Below, in pieces: positions 45,775-55,032 of a stretch of 64,000 nt of DNA; the first letter of the stretch is position 1, and each line of letters opens with the position of its first letter. Location of the stretch: positions 62,001 through 126,000 of the forward strand of contig NZ_CALFYO010000008.1 in the NCBI RefSeq assembly GCF_937952055.1, read 5' to 3'. The notes under the pieces are model-generated. The model saw nothing but the letters and a program-made list of their open reading frames with translations. It searched no databases and was not told the origin of the DNA. This DNA comes from an uncultured Piscinibacter sp. (GTDB lineage: Bacteria > Pseudomonadota > Gammaproteobacteria > Burkholderiales > Burkholderiaceae_C). Both the position numbers and the translations under genes were made by a program.

Positions 45775-46632
45775 TCAGGCGCCGCGTGCCGCGGCGGCGA
45801 GTTCCTGGGCACGGCGGCGTTCGGCGCGTGCGATGGCCAGGCTGGCGAGCACCACGCCCACCGAGACCACCAGCACGATGATCGTGGCGACCGCGTTCAC
45901 GCTCGGGTTCAGGCCGAGCCGCGCGCGTGAGAAGATCACCAGGGGCATGGTCGTGGCGCCGGGGCCCGACAGGAAGGCGGACAGCACCACGTCGTCGAGC
46001 GACAGCGTGAAGGTGAGCAGCCAGGCCGACATCAGCGACTGCGCGATCATCGGCAGGGTCACCAGCGTGAACACCTGCCAGGGGCGGGCGCCGAGGTCCA
46101 TGGCGGCTTCCTCGAGCTGCGGGTTGAGGTCCTGCAGCCGCGCCTGCACGACGACGGTGGCGTAGGCCATGCCGAGCAGCAGGTGGCCGAACCAGATGGT
46201 CAGCATGCCTCGTTCGGGGAAACCGAGCATGCGCTGCACCGACACCAGCATCAGCAGCAGCGACAGGCCGATGATCACCTCGGGCATGACCAGCGGCGCG
46301 TTGACCATGCCGCTGAACATCGTGCGGCCGGTGAAGCGCCGGTACTTGACCAGCGCGAAGGCCGCCAGCGTGCCGAGAATCACCGAACCGCAGGCGGTGA
46401 AGAAGGCAATCTTCAGGCTCAGCCACAGGCCGGCAATCATCTCGCGGTCGCCGGGCAGCGCGGCGTACCACTTCAGCGTGAAGCCGGCCCAGAGGTTGGG
46501 GATCGGCGAGTCATTGAACGAGTAGACGACCAGCGCGACGATCGGCAGGTAGAGGAACAGGTAGCCCGCCAGCAGCCAGGCCTTGGAGAAGCCCTTCGCG
46601 AATCCGGCGCCGAACAGCGTCTTGCCCTTCAT
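45775..46632 (-). CDS. potI: Putrescine/spermidine ABC transporter permease (PotI type)
   Basis: 285 aa, six helices. ATG 46632 overlaps the stop of the upstream permease gene by 4 bp and gives a basic N-terminus before helix 1 (WLLAGYLFLYLPIVALVVYSFND). The EAA loop is LEEAAMDLGARPWQVFTLVTLPMI. SFNDSPIPNLWAGFTLKWY is characteristic of PotI. Together with PotF, PotG and PotH it forms a polyamine importer. Confidence 0.92.
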   Translation of the reverse strand: MKGKTLFGAGFAKGFSKAWLLAGYLFLYLPIVALVVYSFNDSPIPNLWAGFTLKWYAALPGDREMIAGLWLSLKIAFFTACGSVILGTLAAFALVKYRRFTGRTMFSGMVNAPLVMPEVIIGLSLLLMLVSVQRMLGFPERGMLTIWFGHLLLGMAYATVVVQARLQDLNPQLEEAAMDLGARPWQVFTLVTLPMIAQSLMSAWLLTFTLSLDDVVLSAFLSGPGATTMPLVIFSRARLGLNPSVNAVATIIVLVVSVGVVLASLAIARAERRRAQELAAAARGA

Positions 46633-47561
46633 GGACGCCGCTCCTGCGCCTGCGCCTGGTAGCGATTGAAGATCGCCAGCGGCACGATGATCAGCAGGAT
46701 CATCACCACCGCCACCGTCGAGGCCATCGGCCAGTCGTTGTTGCTGAAGAACTCGTCCCACAGCACGCGGCCGATCATCAGCGTCTGCGGCCCACCGAGC
46801 AGCTCGGGGATGACGAACTCGCCGATGCAGGGGATGAACACCAGCATCGAGCCGGCGATGATGCCGGCCTTCGAAAGCGGCACCGTCACCTTCCAGAATG
46901 CCACCCAGGGCGTGGCGCCGAGGTCGGCAGCCGCCTCGAGCAGGCGCAGATCCATCTTCGCCAGGTTGCCGTACAGCGGCAGGACCATGAATGGCAGGTA
47001 GGTGTAGACCATGCCCAGCACCAGGGAGAAGGGCGTGTTCATGAACTTGCCCTGCGTCGCGATCACGCCGGCGGCGAGCAGCAGTTCGTCGACGCGCAAC
47101 GCGATCAGCAGCTCGGACACCCAGCCGTGCTCGGTCAGCAGGCCCTTCCAGGCGTAGACGCGCAGCAGGAAGGACGTCCAGAACGGCAGCATGACGAGCA
47201 TCAGCAGCGCCGGCTGAATCGTCGCCCTGGCGCGGGCCATGAAGTAGGCGAACGGGTAGCCGATGGCCAGGCACAGCACCGTGGTGACCGCGGCGTACTT
47301 GATGCTCGACAGGTAGGTCTTGAAATAGAGGTCGTCCTGCGTGATGAACACGTAGTTGGACAGCTTCACCGACAGCGCCAGCACGCCATCGGTGAAGCTC
47401 AGCACGTCCTTGAAGACCACGCCCTCCATCTCGGAGACGCTGATCTTCAGCACGATCAGGAACGGCAGCAGGAAGAAGACCAGCAGCCACAGGTAGGGCA
47501 TGCCGATGACCGCGGTGCGGCCGCGGGACAGCCAGGCGAGGACGGCGCGTGCAGCGTTCAT
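46629..47561 (-). CDS. potH: Putrescine/spermidine ABC transporter permease (PotH type)
   Basis: 310 aa, six helices. Features: GMPYLWLLVFFLLPFLIVLKISVSE (helix 1 and PotH signature), long periplasmic loop with YVFITQDDLYFKTYLSSIKYA, and the EAA loop LLEAAADLGATPWVAFWKVTVP. Starts 6 bp after the ATPase gene and overlaps potI by 4 bp, so the order potF-G-H-I is that of E. coli. Confidence 0.92.
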   Translation of the reverse strand: MNAARAVLAWLSRGRTAVIGMPYLWLLVFFLLPFLIVLKISVSEMEGVVFKDVLSFTDGVLALSVKLSNYVFITQDDLYFKTYLSSIKYAAVTTVLCLAIGYPFAYFMARARATIQPALLMLVMLPFWTSFLLRVYAWKGLLTEHGWVSELLIALRVDELLLAAGVIATQGKFMNTPFSLVLGMVYTYLPFMVLPLYGNLAKMDLRLLEAAADLGATPWVAFWKVTVPLSKAGIIAGSMLVFIPCIGEFVIPELLGGPQTLMIGRVLWDEFFSNNDWPMASTVAVVMILLIIVPLAIFNRYQAQAQERRP

Positions 47562-47567
47562 GGTCCG

Positions 47568-48680
47568 CTACTGCGTCAGCACGACCTGCGACTGGCGCGA
47601 CCAGTGCGCCCAGGCCTCGCTGCCCCAGGTCAGCTCGTGCTCCCGGTGGCGCTGCGTGTTGTTCTGGCTGATCTTCAGCACCCGTCCCGAGGGCAACTCG
47701 AGGTGATACACGGTGAAGCTGCCGAAGTAGGACAGGTTCTTCACCACGCCCCTGGCCCGGTTGTAGCCAGGCGCCTCGTCCTCGTTGGTGGGGGCGTGGC
47801 GCGACAGATGGATCTTCTCCGGACGCACCGCCACCGTGACGGACATGCCGCGCGTGCCGGTGATGCCATGGCCGACGTAGTGCGTGAGGTCCTGGCACTC
47901 GACGACGCAGTGATCGGCTTCGTCCTGCACCAGCGTGCCGTCCATCAGGTTGACGTTGCCGATGAAGTCGGCCACGAATCGCGTCGCCGGCGTCTCGTAG
48001 ATGTCGGCCGGCGCCCCGACCTGCAGCACCTTGCCCTCGCTCATGATGGCGATGCGCGAGGCCATGGTCATGGCCTCCTCCTGGTCGTGCGTCACCATCA
48101 CGCAGGTGACGCCGACCTCCTCGATGATGTTGACCAGCTCGATCTGCGTCTCCTCGCGCAGCTTCTTGTCCAGCGCGCCCAGCGGCTCGTCGAGCAGCAG
48201 CAATTGCGGCCGCTTGGCCAGGCTGCGCGCCAGCGCCACGCGCTGCTGCTGGCCGCCGGAGAGCTGATGCGGCTTGCGCTTGGCGTACTTGCCGAGCTGC
48301 ACCAGCTTGAGCATGGCCTCGACCCGCTCGTCGACCTGGGCAGCGGGCATGCGGTCGCGGCGCAGGCCGAAGGCGATGTTGTCCCACACGCTGAGGTGCG
48401 GGAAGAGCGCATAGCTCTGGAACATCATGTTGATCGGCCGGTCGTAGGGCGGCAGCCCGGCGAGGTCGCGGCCGTCCAGCACGATGCGCCCGAATGTCGG
48501 CGTCTCGAAGCCGGCGAGCATGCGCAGCAGGGTCGTCTTGCCGCAGCCCGAAGAGCCGAGCAGCGCGAAGATCTCACCCTTGGCGATGTCGATCGAGACG
48601 TGGTTGACCGCGACGGCACCGCCGCCGAAGTCCTTCACCACGTCCTGGATCTGCAGGTACGCGGGCTGCGCGACGCTCAC
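47568..48680 (-). CDS. potG: Putrescine/spermidine ABC transporter ATP-binding protein (PotG type)
   Basis: 370 aa, GTG start 1 bp after potF. Walker A GSSGCGKT at 42-49, Q-loop MMFQSYALFPHLSV, signature LSGGQQQRVALARSLA, Walker B LLLLDEPLGALD, His switch VTHDQEEAMT. C-terminal TOBE domain contains VRPEKIHLS. The family drives polyamine import by ATP hydrolysis at the inner face of the membrane. Confidence 0.93.
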   Translation of the reverse strand: MSVAQPAYLQIQDVVKDFGGGAVAVNHVSIDIAKGEIFALLGSSGCGKTTLLRMLAGFETPTFGRIVLDGRDLAGLPPYDRPINMMFQSYALFPHLSVWDNIAFGLRRDRMPAAQVDERVEAMLKLVQLGKYAKRKPHQLSGGQQQRVALARSLAKRPQLLLLDEPLGALDKKLREETQIELVNIIEEVGVTCVMVTHDQEEAMTMASRIAIMSEGKVLQVGAPADIYETPATRFVADFIGNVNLMDGTLVQDEADHCVVECQDLTHYVGHGITGTRGMSVTVAVRPEKIHLSRHAPTNEDEAPGYNRARGVVKNLSYFGSFTVYHLELPSGRVLKISQNNTQRHREHELTWGSEAWAHWSRQSQVVLTQ

Positions 48681-48681
48681 C

Positions 48682-49806
48682 TCAGAGCCCCGTCTTGAAG
48701 CTCGTGTAGAGGCGCGTCATGGTGCGCCGGATGTCGTTGGACAGCGCGTCCGGCGCCTGCATCTTCTTCATGTCGGCATCGCTCGGGAACACCGTCGGGT
48801 TGCTGGCGACCTCGGGCTTGATGAACTTCTTCGATTCCTTGTTCGGGTTGGCGTAGAAGACCTTGTTGGTCAGGCTCGCGTGCACCTCGGGACGCAGGAT
48901 GTAGTCGATGAACTTGTGCGCGTTGCCGGGGTGCGGCGCGTCGGCCGGGATGACCATCACGTCGAAGAACAGGATGCCGCCGGTCTTGGGGATCAGCGTC
49001 TGGATGTTCTGGCCGGTCTTTCCGTCGATGGCGCGCTGGCGGGCGATGCTGATGTCGCCGGACCAGCCCAGCGCCAGGCAGATCGAGCCGTTGGCCATGT
49101 CGTTGATGTAGCCCGACGAGCTGAACAGCGTCACGTGCGGTCGGATCGACTTGAGCAACGGCGCGACGCCGGCATAGTCGGCCTGGTTGCGCGAGTAGGC
49201 CGGCTTGCCGAGGTAGTGCAGCGCCGCCGGGATCACCTCGGTGGCGGAGTCGAGCATGCTCACGCCGCAGCTCTTCAGCTTGGAGATGTACTCGGGCTTG
49301 AAGATCAGGTCCCAGGCGTTGTCCGGCATCGGCATGGTGCCGAGCGCGGCCTTGACCTTGTCGACATTGATGCCCACCGTGGTGTAGCCCCACAGCCAGT
49401 TGACCTGGTACTGGTTGCCCGGGTCGAGCTTGGCCAGCTGCTCCTGCAGCGCCGGGTCGAGGTACTTCAGGTTCGGGATCTTGCTCTTGTCGATCTTCAT
49501 CAGCAGGCCGCCGTCGGCCTGGATCTTGGCCCAGTAGGACGAGGGCACGACGACGTCGTAGCCGGTCTTGCCCGCCACCAGCTTGGCATGGACGATCTCG
49601 TTGTTGTCGAAGTTGTCGTAACGGACCTTGATGCCGGTCTCTTTCTCGAAGTTGCGGATCGTGTCCTCGGCGATGTAGTCGGACCAGTTGTAGACGTTGA
49701 GCACCTTTTCCTCTTCCTGCGCTGCGGCCGGCGGTCCCCACAGCAAGGCCGTGGCAGCCAGCGTGGCCGAGGTCAGGGAACTGATGGCGCTGAGCATCCG
49801 TTTCAT
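48682..49806 (-). CDS. potF: Periplasmic putrescine-binding protein (PotF type)
   Basis: 374 aa. Signal peptide to PPAAA, then mature protein from QEEEKVLNVYNWSDYIAEDTI, the PotF/SpuD ligand-pocket opening (Trp-Ser-Asp). Further pocket segments: VPSSYWAKIQADGG, NWLWGYTTVGIN, LGWSGDISIARQRA, GGILFFDVMVIPADA. The putrescine-versus-spermidine preference cannot be read reliably by eye; PotF-like is preferred from its length and operon. A sigma-54 promoter lies ~100 bp upstream. Confidence 0.93.
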   Translation of the reverse strand: MKRMLSAISSLTSATLAATALLWGPPAAAQEEEKVLNVYNWSDYIAEDTIRNFEKETGIKVRYDNFDNNEIVHAKLVAGKTGYDVVVPSSYWAKIQADGGLLMKIDKSKIPNLKYLDPALQEQLAKLDPGNQYQVNWLWGYTTVGINVDKVKAALGTMPMPDNAWDLIFKPEYISKLKSCGVSMLDSATEVIPAALHYLGKPAYSRNQADYAGVAPLLKSIRPHVTLFSSSGYINDMANGSICLALGWSGDISIARQRAIDGKTGQNIQTLIPKTGGILFFDVMVIPADAPHPGNAHKFIDYILRPEVHASLTNKVFYANPNKESKKFIKPEVASNPTVFPSDADMKKMQAPDALSNDIRRTMTRLYTSFKTGL

Positions 49807-49904
49807 GGTGGACTTCCTTCGTGTCGAGGTTCTGTGAGGTCTAGGGACGGGGTCAAAAACAGGCTGTCGGGCAGTCTAGCGAGGGGGCCGTTCGCGAAGC
49901 TAGA

Positions 49905-49920
49905 GGCAAACCCCGTGCCA
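49905..49920 (-). promoter_or_regulatory. Sigma-54 (RpoN) promoter for potFGHI
   Basis: On the minus strand TGGCACGGGGTTTGCC matches the consensus TGGCACG-N4-TTGC[A/T] at every fixed position; only the final weak W is C. GG and GC have the required spacing. The start site would be ~90 nt upstream of the potF ATG, in the 131-bp gap after the aminotransferase gene. It implies control by an NtrC-type activator and nitrogen status. Confidence 0.8.
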
Positions 49921-49937
49921 CGCCTGAGGAACGATGT

Positions 49938-51335
49938 TCAGAGCCAGCCTCGTGCGCGCACGTCGGCCAGCGTCAGGTCAAGGCAGCGTCGAATCAGGCC
50001 GACCATCTCGTCGATCTGGACGCGCGTGATGACCAGGGGCGGCGCGATGATCATGCGGTCGCCCACCGCGCGCATGATCAGACCGTTGCCGAAGCAGTGC
50101 CCCCGGCAGAGCATGCCGACCTCCAGCGCGGCGTCGAAGGTCGTGCCCGACGACTTGTCCTTGACCAGCTGCAGCGCGCCCATCAGGCCGCAGGTCTGCG
50201 CCTCGCCGACCAGCGGGTGCTCGGCCAGTTCCGCGAATCGCCCGGCCAGGTAGGGGCCGACGTCCTCGCGCACGCGCTGCACGAGCCCCTCGCGCTGGAT
50301 CAGCCGGATGTTGGCGATGGCCACCGCGCAGGCCACCGGATGGCCGGAGTAGGTATAGCCGTGGGCGAACTCGCCGCCCTGGTCGATCAGCACCCGGGCG
50401 ACGCGCTCGCCGACCATCACGCCGCCGAGCGGGATGTAGCCCGAGGTGACACCCTTGGCGAAGGTCATCAGGTCGGGACGCGTGCCGAAACGTTCGCAGC
50501 CGAACCACTGGCCGGTGCGGCCGAACCCGGTGATCACCTCGTCGCTGACCAGCAGGATGCCGTGCTTGTCGCAGATGCGCTGGATCTCGGGCCAGTAGGT
50601 CTCGGGCGGCACGATCACGCCGCCCGCCCCCTGCACCGGCTCGCCGATGAAGGCCGCTACCTTGTCCGCGCCGATCTCGAGGATCTTCGCCTCCAGCCAG
50701 CCTGCCGCCTTCAGGCCGAACTCGTCGCGCGACAGGCCGCGCCCCAGATCGAACCAGAACGGTTGCTCGATATGCACGATGTCGGGGATCGGCAGACCCC
50801 CTTGTTCGTGCATGCCGCTCATGCCGCCGAGCGAGGCGCCCGCCATGGTCGAGCCGTGGTAAGCGTTCTTGCGGCTGATGATGACCTTGCGCTGCGGCTG
50901 GCCGAGCACGTCCCAGTAGCGGCGCACCATGCGCACCACGGTGTCGTTGCCTTCGGAGCCGGAACCCGAGAAGAACACGTGCTGGAACTGCGGCGGCGTC
51001 ACCTCGGCGAGCAGTTCGGCCAGTTCGATCGCCGGCGGCGTCGCGGTCTGGAAGAAGCTGTTGTAGAAGGGCAGTTCCTTCAGCTGGTGCGTCGCCGCCT
51101 CGATCAGCTCCGGGCGGCCGTAGCCGACGTTGACGCACCACAGGCCCGACATCGCATCCAGGATCTTCTGGCCGTCGCTGTCCCAGAGGTAGATGTTGTC
51201 GGCGCGGGTGATGACCCGCGACCCCTTGTTCGCCAGGCCCTTGAAGTCGGTGAAAGGGTGCAGGTAGTGGGCAGCGTCCGCAGCCTGCCACTCGGCGGTG
51301 GTGCGGCTGTTCGGTGAGTTCACGGCGGCGGTCAT
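49938..51335 (-). CDS. Putrescine/polyamine-pyruvate aminotransferase (SpuC-like)
   Basis: 465-aa class-III PLP aminotransferase. ATG 51335 is preferred over the one at 51341 because GGAG lies 6 bp before it. N-terminus AADAAHYLHPFTDFKGLANKGSRVITRADNIYLWDSDG resembles Pseudomonas SpuC. PLP lysine in PDLMTFAKGVTSGYIPLGGVM; VSDEVITGFGRTGQWFG binds the cofactor ring. It would convert putrescine to 4-aminobutanal directly, by-passing glutamylation. Located between the glutamine-synthetase-like gene and potF. Confidence 0.86.
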   Translation of the reverse strand: MTAAVNSPNSRTTAEWQAADAAHYLHPFTDFKGLANKGSRVITRADNIYLWDSDGQKILDAMSGLWCVNVGYGRPELIEAATHQLKELPFYNSFFQTATPPAIELAELLAEVTPPQFQHVFFSGSGSEGNDTVVRMVRRYWDVLGQPQRKVIISRKNAYHGSTMAGASLGGMSGMHEQGGLPIPDIVHIEQPFWFDLGRGLSRDEFGLKAAGWLEAKILEIGADKVAAFIGEPVQGAGGVIVPPETYWPEIQRICDKHGILLVSDEVITGFGRTGQWFGCERFGTRPDLMTFAKGVTSGYIPLGGVMVGERVARVLIDQGGEFAHGYTYSGHPVACAVAIANIRLIQREGLVQRVREDVGPYLAGRFAELAEHPLVGEAQTCGLMGALQLVKDKSSGTTFDAALEVGMLCRGHCFGNGLIMRAVGDRMIIAPPLVITRVQIDEMVGLIRRCLDLTLADVRARGWL

Positions 51336-51360
51336 GCGCATCTCCAGTCTCGTTCGGTAT

Positions 51361-52728
51361 TCAGACGTGCAGCAGCAGGTGCTCGCGCTCCCACGGCGAG
51401 ATCACCTTCATGAATTCGTCGTGCTCGATCTCCTTGACCTCGGAGTAGACGGTGACGAACTCCCGGCCCAGCACGTCGTGCAGGTCTTTCTCGTCGGCGA
51501 GCCAGCCCAGCGCCTCGGACAGCGAACGCGGCAGCTGGTATTCCGACAGGTAGGCGTCGCCCTTGCACTCGGGCGTCGGGTCGATGCGGTTCTTGATGCC
51601 GAGGTAGCCGCAGGCCAGCGTGGCGGCCAGCGCCACGTAGGGATTGGCATCGGCGCCGATGACGCGGTTCTCGATGCGGCGCGCCGCAGGCGTGGCCACC
51701 GGCGAGCGGATGCCCACGGTGCGGTTGTCCGTGCCCCACTGGATGTTGATCGGCGCTGCCGTCGAGCGCGCCAGGCGTCGGTACGAGTTGACGTAGGGCG
51801 CGAACAAGGCCATCGCCGCCGGCGTGTATTTCTGCAGACCGCCGATGTACCAGTAGAACTCCTTGCTCGGCGTGCCGTCGGGGTTGCTGAAGATGTTGCG
51901 CCCGCTGGCCGTGTCGACCACGCTCTGATGCACGTGCATCGCGCTGCCCGGCTCGCCGGCCATCGGCTTGGCCATGAAGGTGGCATACATCTCGTGGCGC
52001 AGCGCCGTCTCGCGGATGGTGCGCTTGAAGAAGAACACCTCGTCGGCGAGCCCCAGCGGATGGTCGTGGAAGAAGTTGATCTCCATCTGCCCGGCGCCGA
52101 CCTCGTGGATCAGCGTGTCGACGTTGAGCTCCATCTGCTCGCAGTAGGCATAGATGTCCTCGAACAACGGGTCGAATTCGTTCACCGCATCGATCGAGTA
52201 AGCCTGTCGCGAAGTCTCGGCGCGGCCGCTGCGGCCGCGCGGCGGGCGCAGCGGCGTGTTCGGGTCGGAGTTGCGCTCGATCAGGTAGAACTCCAGCTCG
52301 GGCGCGACCACCGGGCTCCAGCCTTCGGCGGCGTAGAGGTCGCAGATGCGGCGCAGCACCGAGCGCGGCGCGTAGGGAATCAGCTGGCCGTTGCGGTCGA
52401 AGCAGTCGTGGATCACCTGCGCCGTCGGGTCGGTGGCCCAGGGCACGATGCGCACGGTGCTCGGGTCCGGGCGCAGGTGCATGTCGCGGTCGGTGGCGTG
52501 GATGACGTCGTAGTACGGCCCCTCTTCGGGGAACTCGCCGGTCACGCCGATGGCGACGATCGCCTCCGGCAGGCGCATGCCGCGGTCCTCGGTGAACTTC
52601 TCGCGCGGCAGGATCTTGCCGCGCGCCACGCCGGTGAGGTCGGGCACCAGGCACTCGATCTCCGTCACGCGTCGTTCATTGAGCCACTGTTCGAGTTCGG
52701 CGAAGCCGAAGTTTTTCTTGTCAACCAT
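51361..52728 (-). CDS. puuA: Gamma-glutamylputrescine synthetase (PuuA type)
   Basis: 455-aa glutamine-synthetase-fold ligase joining glutamate and putrescine with ATP. Key segments: VAPELEFYLIERNSD (Glu pair), HEVGAGQMEINFFHDHPL, MAGEPGSAMHVHQSV, SYRRLARSTAAPINIQWGTDNRT and RIENRVIGADANPY. Length and the FDPLFEDIYAYCEQM region fit PuuA. First step of the glutamylated route; PuuD and PuuB lie upstream in the same orientation. 25 bp separate it from the aminotransferase gene. Confidence 0.9.
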   Translation of the reverse strand: MVDKKNFGFAELEQWLNERRVTEIECLVPDLTGVARGKILPREKFTEDRGMRLPEAIVAIGVTGEFPEEGPYYDVIHATDRDMHLRPDPSTVRIVPWATDPTAQVIHDCFDRNGQLIPYAPRSVLRRICDLYAAEGWSPVVAPELEFYLIERNSDPNTPLRPPRGRSGRAETSRQAYSIDAVNEFDPLFEDIYAYCEQMELNVDTLIHEVGAGQMEINFFHDHPLGLADEVFFFKRTIRETALRHEMYATFMAKPMAGEPGSAMHVHQSVVDTASGRNIFSNPDGTPSKEFYWYIGGLQKYTPAAMALFAPYVNSYRRLARSTAAPINIQWGTDNRTVGIRSPVATPAARRIENRVIGADANPYVALAATLACGYLGIKNRIDPTPECKGDAYLSEYQLPRSLSEALGWLADEKDLHDVLGREFVTVYSEVKEIEHDEFMKVISPWEREHLLLHV

Positions 52729-52831
52729 GTGTCACCTGAGAGTTGGGGCACAGCGTTCGGCTCGTGGCCGGTGCTTGCTGCGGGAAGGGTCGCCGCGATG
52801 GCGGCTTTCGGGCGCCTGTCGCGCCGCGCGT

Positions 52832-53620
52832 TCAGCGCGATGGCTCAGGGGCCCTGTGGCGATCGCGATAGGCGCGGCACGCATCGCCGAAGGCACGCAA
52901 CAAGCGTACCGAGACCGGGTTCGATGCGGCCTGCCATTCCGGATGCCACTGCACGCACAGGTTGAACCCCGGCGCACGCTCGACCGAGAACGCCTCGACC
53001 AGGCCGTCCGGCGCCTTCGCCTCGATGCGCAGCCCCGGCGCGAGCCGTTTCACCCCCTGGCCATGCACCGAGTTCACCTGAATGCGCGGTTCGGGAAGGA
53101 TCTGCTGCAGCACGCCGCCCGGCTGCACGTCGACCGGGTGGGCGAGCCCGTAGACGCGCTCCGCGGGCGCGTCGTTCTCGCCGGCGGCTCCGCGGTGGTC
53201 GTGCTGACCCTCGACCTCGTGCACCGCTTGGTGCAGCGTGCCACCCAGCGCGACGTTGGTCTCCTGGAAGCCTCGGCAGATGGCGAACAGCGGGATGCCG
53301 CGCTCGAGGATGCGCGGGATCATCGGCAGCGTCCAGTCGTCGCGATCCGGGTCCAGCGGCAGACCGGGATCGTGCACGTCCTCGCCGAAGTGGCGCGGAT
53401 GCACGTTCGACGGCGAGCCGGTGAGCAGCACGCCGTCGGCCAAGTCGAGCAAGGCGTCGAGCTCGTCGGCATGCGCCACCGGCACGATCAGCGGCAGGCC
53501 ACCGGCCAGGCGCACCGCCTCGATGTACTTGCGGCCGGCGACATGGAAGGGGTGCTGGCCGAGCATGCGGTTGCACGACGGCACGAGGACGACCGGCTTC
53601 GACGAACGGGGCGCGCTCAC
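52832..53620 (-). CDS. puuD: Gamma-glutamyl-gamma-aminobutyrate hydrolase
   Basis: 262-aa class-I glutamine-amidotransferase-fold hydrolase releasing GABA and glutamate. GTG 53620 overlaps the puuB stop (GTGA). Nucleophile Cys115 in LFAICRGFQETNVALGGTL, also LLTGSPSNVHPRHFGED; His/Glu in CVQWHPEWQA. The mid-segment GQHDHRGAAGEND is typical of PuuD. The upstream open frame to 54091 is a shadow of puuB. Confidence 0.92.
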   Translation of the reverse strand: MSAPRSSKPVVLVPSCNRMLGQHPFHVAGRKYIEAVRLAGGLPLIVPVAHADELDALLDLADGVLLTGSPSNVHPRHFGEDVHDPGLPLDPDRDDWTLPMIPRILERGIPLFAICRGFQETNVALGGTLHQAVHEVEGQHDHRGAAGENDAPAERVYGLAHPVDVQPGGVLQQILPEPRIQVNSVHGQGVKRLAPGLRIEAKAPDGLVEAFSVERAPGFNLCVQWHPEWQAASNPVSVRLLRAFGDACRAYRDRHRAPEPSR

Positions 53621-54942
53621 AGCAGATCCCTCAGTCGGTAGTAGGCCATGCCGGCCACCAGCGCCGGCGTGCGCAGCAGCCGGCCGCCGGGGAAGGGCCG
53701 ATGGCGGATGCGCGCGAAGGTGTCGAAGCGCTCGGCGTCGCCCGCGATGGCCTCGGCCACCAGCTTGCCGGCCAGGCCGGTGAGGGCCAGCCCGTGGCCC
53801 GAGAAGCCTTGCAGGTAGTAGACGTTCGACCAGTCGGAGCCTTGCCTGTCGTGCAGCCGGTCGGCGAGGCGGCCGAAGTCCGGCGCGCGGTTCATCGAGA
53901 TGTCGACGAAGCCGCCCCAGGCGAATTCGATCCTGGTGTCCTTCAGTTGCGGGAAGGTGCGCGCCATTCGGCGCTGCATGCTCGCCGCGAGATTCGGCGG
54001 CGTGGCCGTGCTGTAGCTGACACGTCCCCCGTAGAGCATGCGGTGATCCAGCGTCGGGCGGAAGTAGTCGAGCACGAAATTGGTGTCGCACACCGCCGAG
54101 CCGGACGGCACCAACGACTGCGCGAGGGTCGGCTCGATGGGCTCCGAGGCGACGATGTAGGTGCCGACCGGCATCACGCGTTTCTCCAGCACCGGTGCGA
54201 TGCCCTGCAGGTAGACGTTGCCGGCGAGCAGCACGTGCGAGGCGCTGACGCTGCCCTGCGCGGTACGCAGCTTCGGCAGGCGGCCGGGCAGGATCTCGGT
54301 GACGCCGGAATCCTCGTGGATCTGCACTCCGAGGCCGGCCGCGGCCGCCGCCAGCCCCAGGCTGTACTTGAGTGGATGCAGGTGACCGCCTTTCGGGTCG
54401 TGGATGCCGCTGTGGAAGCGCGGACTGGCGATCCAGTTCGGCATGTCCTGCGGCGTGATCCAGCTCGTCTCGTAGCCGTAGTCGCGCTGCATCTGCTCGT
54501 GCCAGGCCTGCAGTTCGCGCGCCTTGCGCGCGTTGACGGCCAGGCCCATGTAGCCGTCACGCCAATCGCAGTCGATGTCGAAGCGACGGCGTCGCTCGCC
54601 GATCAGTCGGATGGCCTCGAGCGTCATGTCCCAGACGCGCTTCGAATCTTCCCGGCCGAGTTGGCCCTCGATCACCGACTGGTCGCAGGCCAGCCCGGCG
54701 ATCGCCTGGCCGCCGTTGCGCCCGGACGCGCCCCAGCCGACCTGGCGTGCCTCCAGCAAGGCGACGCGGTAGCCGCGGTCGGCCAGTTCGATCGCCGCCG
54801 ACAGGCCGGCGAGGCCGCCGCCGACGATGGCCACATCGGCGTCGATGTGGGACTGAAGCGAGGGGAAATGCTGCCGACGCGGCGCCGTGGCCGCGTAGTA
54901 GGAGTTCTTCGTGAGTTCGAGGTCGGTTTGCAGCAGCGACAT
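53617..54942 (-). CDS. puuB: Gamma-glutamylputrescine oxidase (FAD)
   Basis: 441-aa FAD amine oxidase of the DAO family. It oxidises gamma-glutamylputrescine to the aldehyde, releasing ammonia and hydrogen peroxide. The dinucleotide-binding motif is VAIVGGGLAGLSAAIELADRG near 35-55. N-terminus SYYAATAPRRQHFPSLQSHIDAD and the C-terminal WGGFVDISMNRAPDFGRL and YYLQGFSGHGLALTGLAGKLVAE are PuuB/OrdL-like. No catalase gene lies nearby to remove the peroxide. Confidence 0.92.
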   Translation of the reverse strand: MSLLQTDLELTKNSYYAATAPRRQHFPSLQSHIDADVAIVGGGLAGLSAAIELADRGYRVALLEARQVGWGASGRNGGQAIAGLACDQSVIEGQLGREDSKRVWDMTLEAIRLIGERRRRFDIDCDWRDGYMGLAVNARKARELQAWHEQMQRDYGYETSWITPQDMPNWIASPRFHSGIHDPKGGHLHPLKYSLGLAAAAAGLGVQIHEDSGVTEILPGRLPKLRTAQGSVSASHVLLAGNVYLQGIAPVLEKRVMPVGTYIVASEPIEPTLAQSLVPSGSAVCDTNFVLDYFRPTLDHRMLYGGRVSYSTATPPNLAASMQRRMARTFPQLKDTRIEFAWGGFVDISMNRAPDFGRLADRLHDRQGSDWSNVYYLQGFSGHGLALTGLAGKLVAEAIAGDAERFDTFARIRHRPFPGGRLLRTPALVAGMAYYRLRDLL

Positions 54943-55032
54943 AGAGAGGCTCAGGACTTCCGCCGGACCGCCGCGTGGACGGCCTGCGGCCCCTTGGGGG
55001 GCACCGCGCGGCGGGAGCGTGGGGGCGTCATT

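Noticed and set aside
49951..49962. CGTGCGCGCACG palindrome as an NtrC enhancer site for the sigma-54 promoter
   Set aside because: It lies in coding sequence for Arg/Ala codons, is only ~30-40 bp from the -24 element and lacks the usual longer NtrC consensus.
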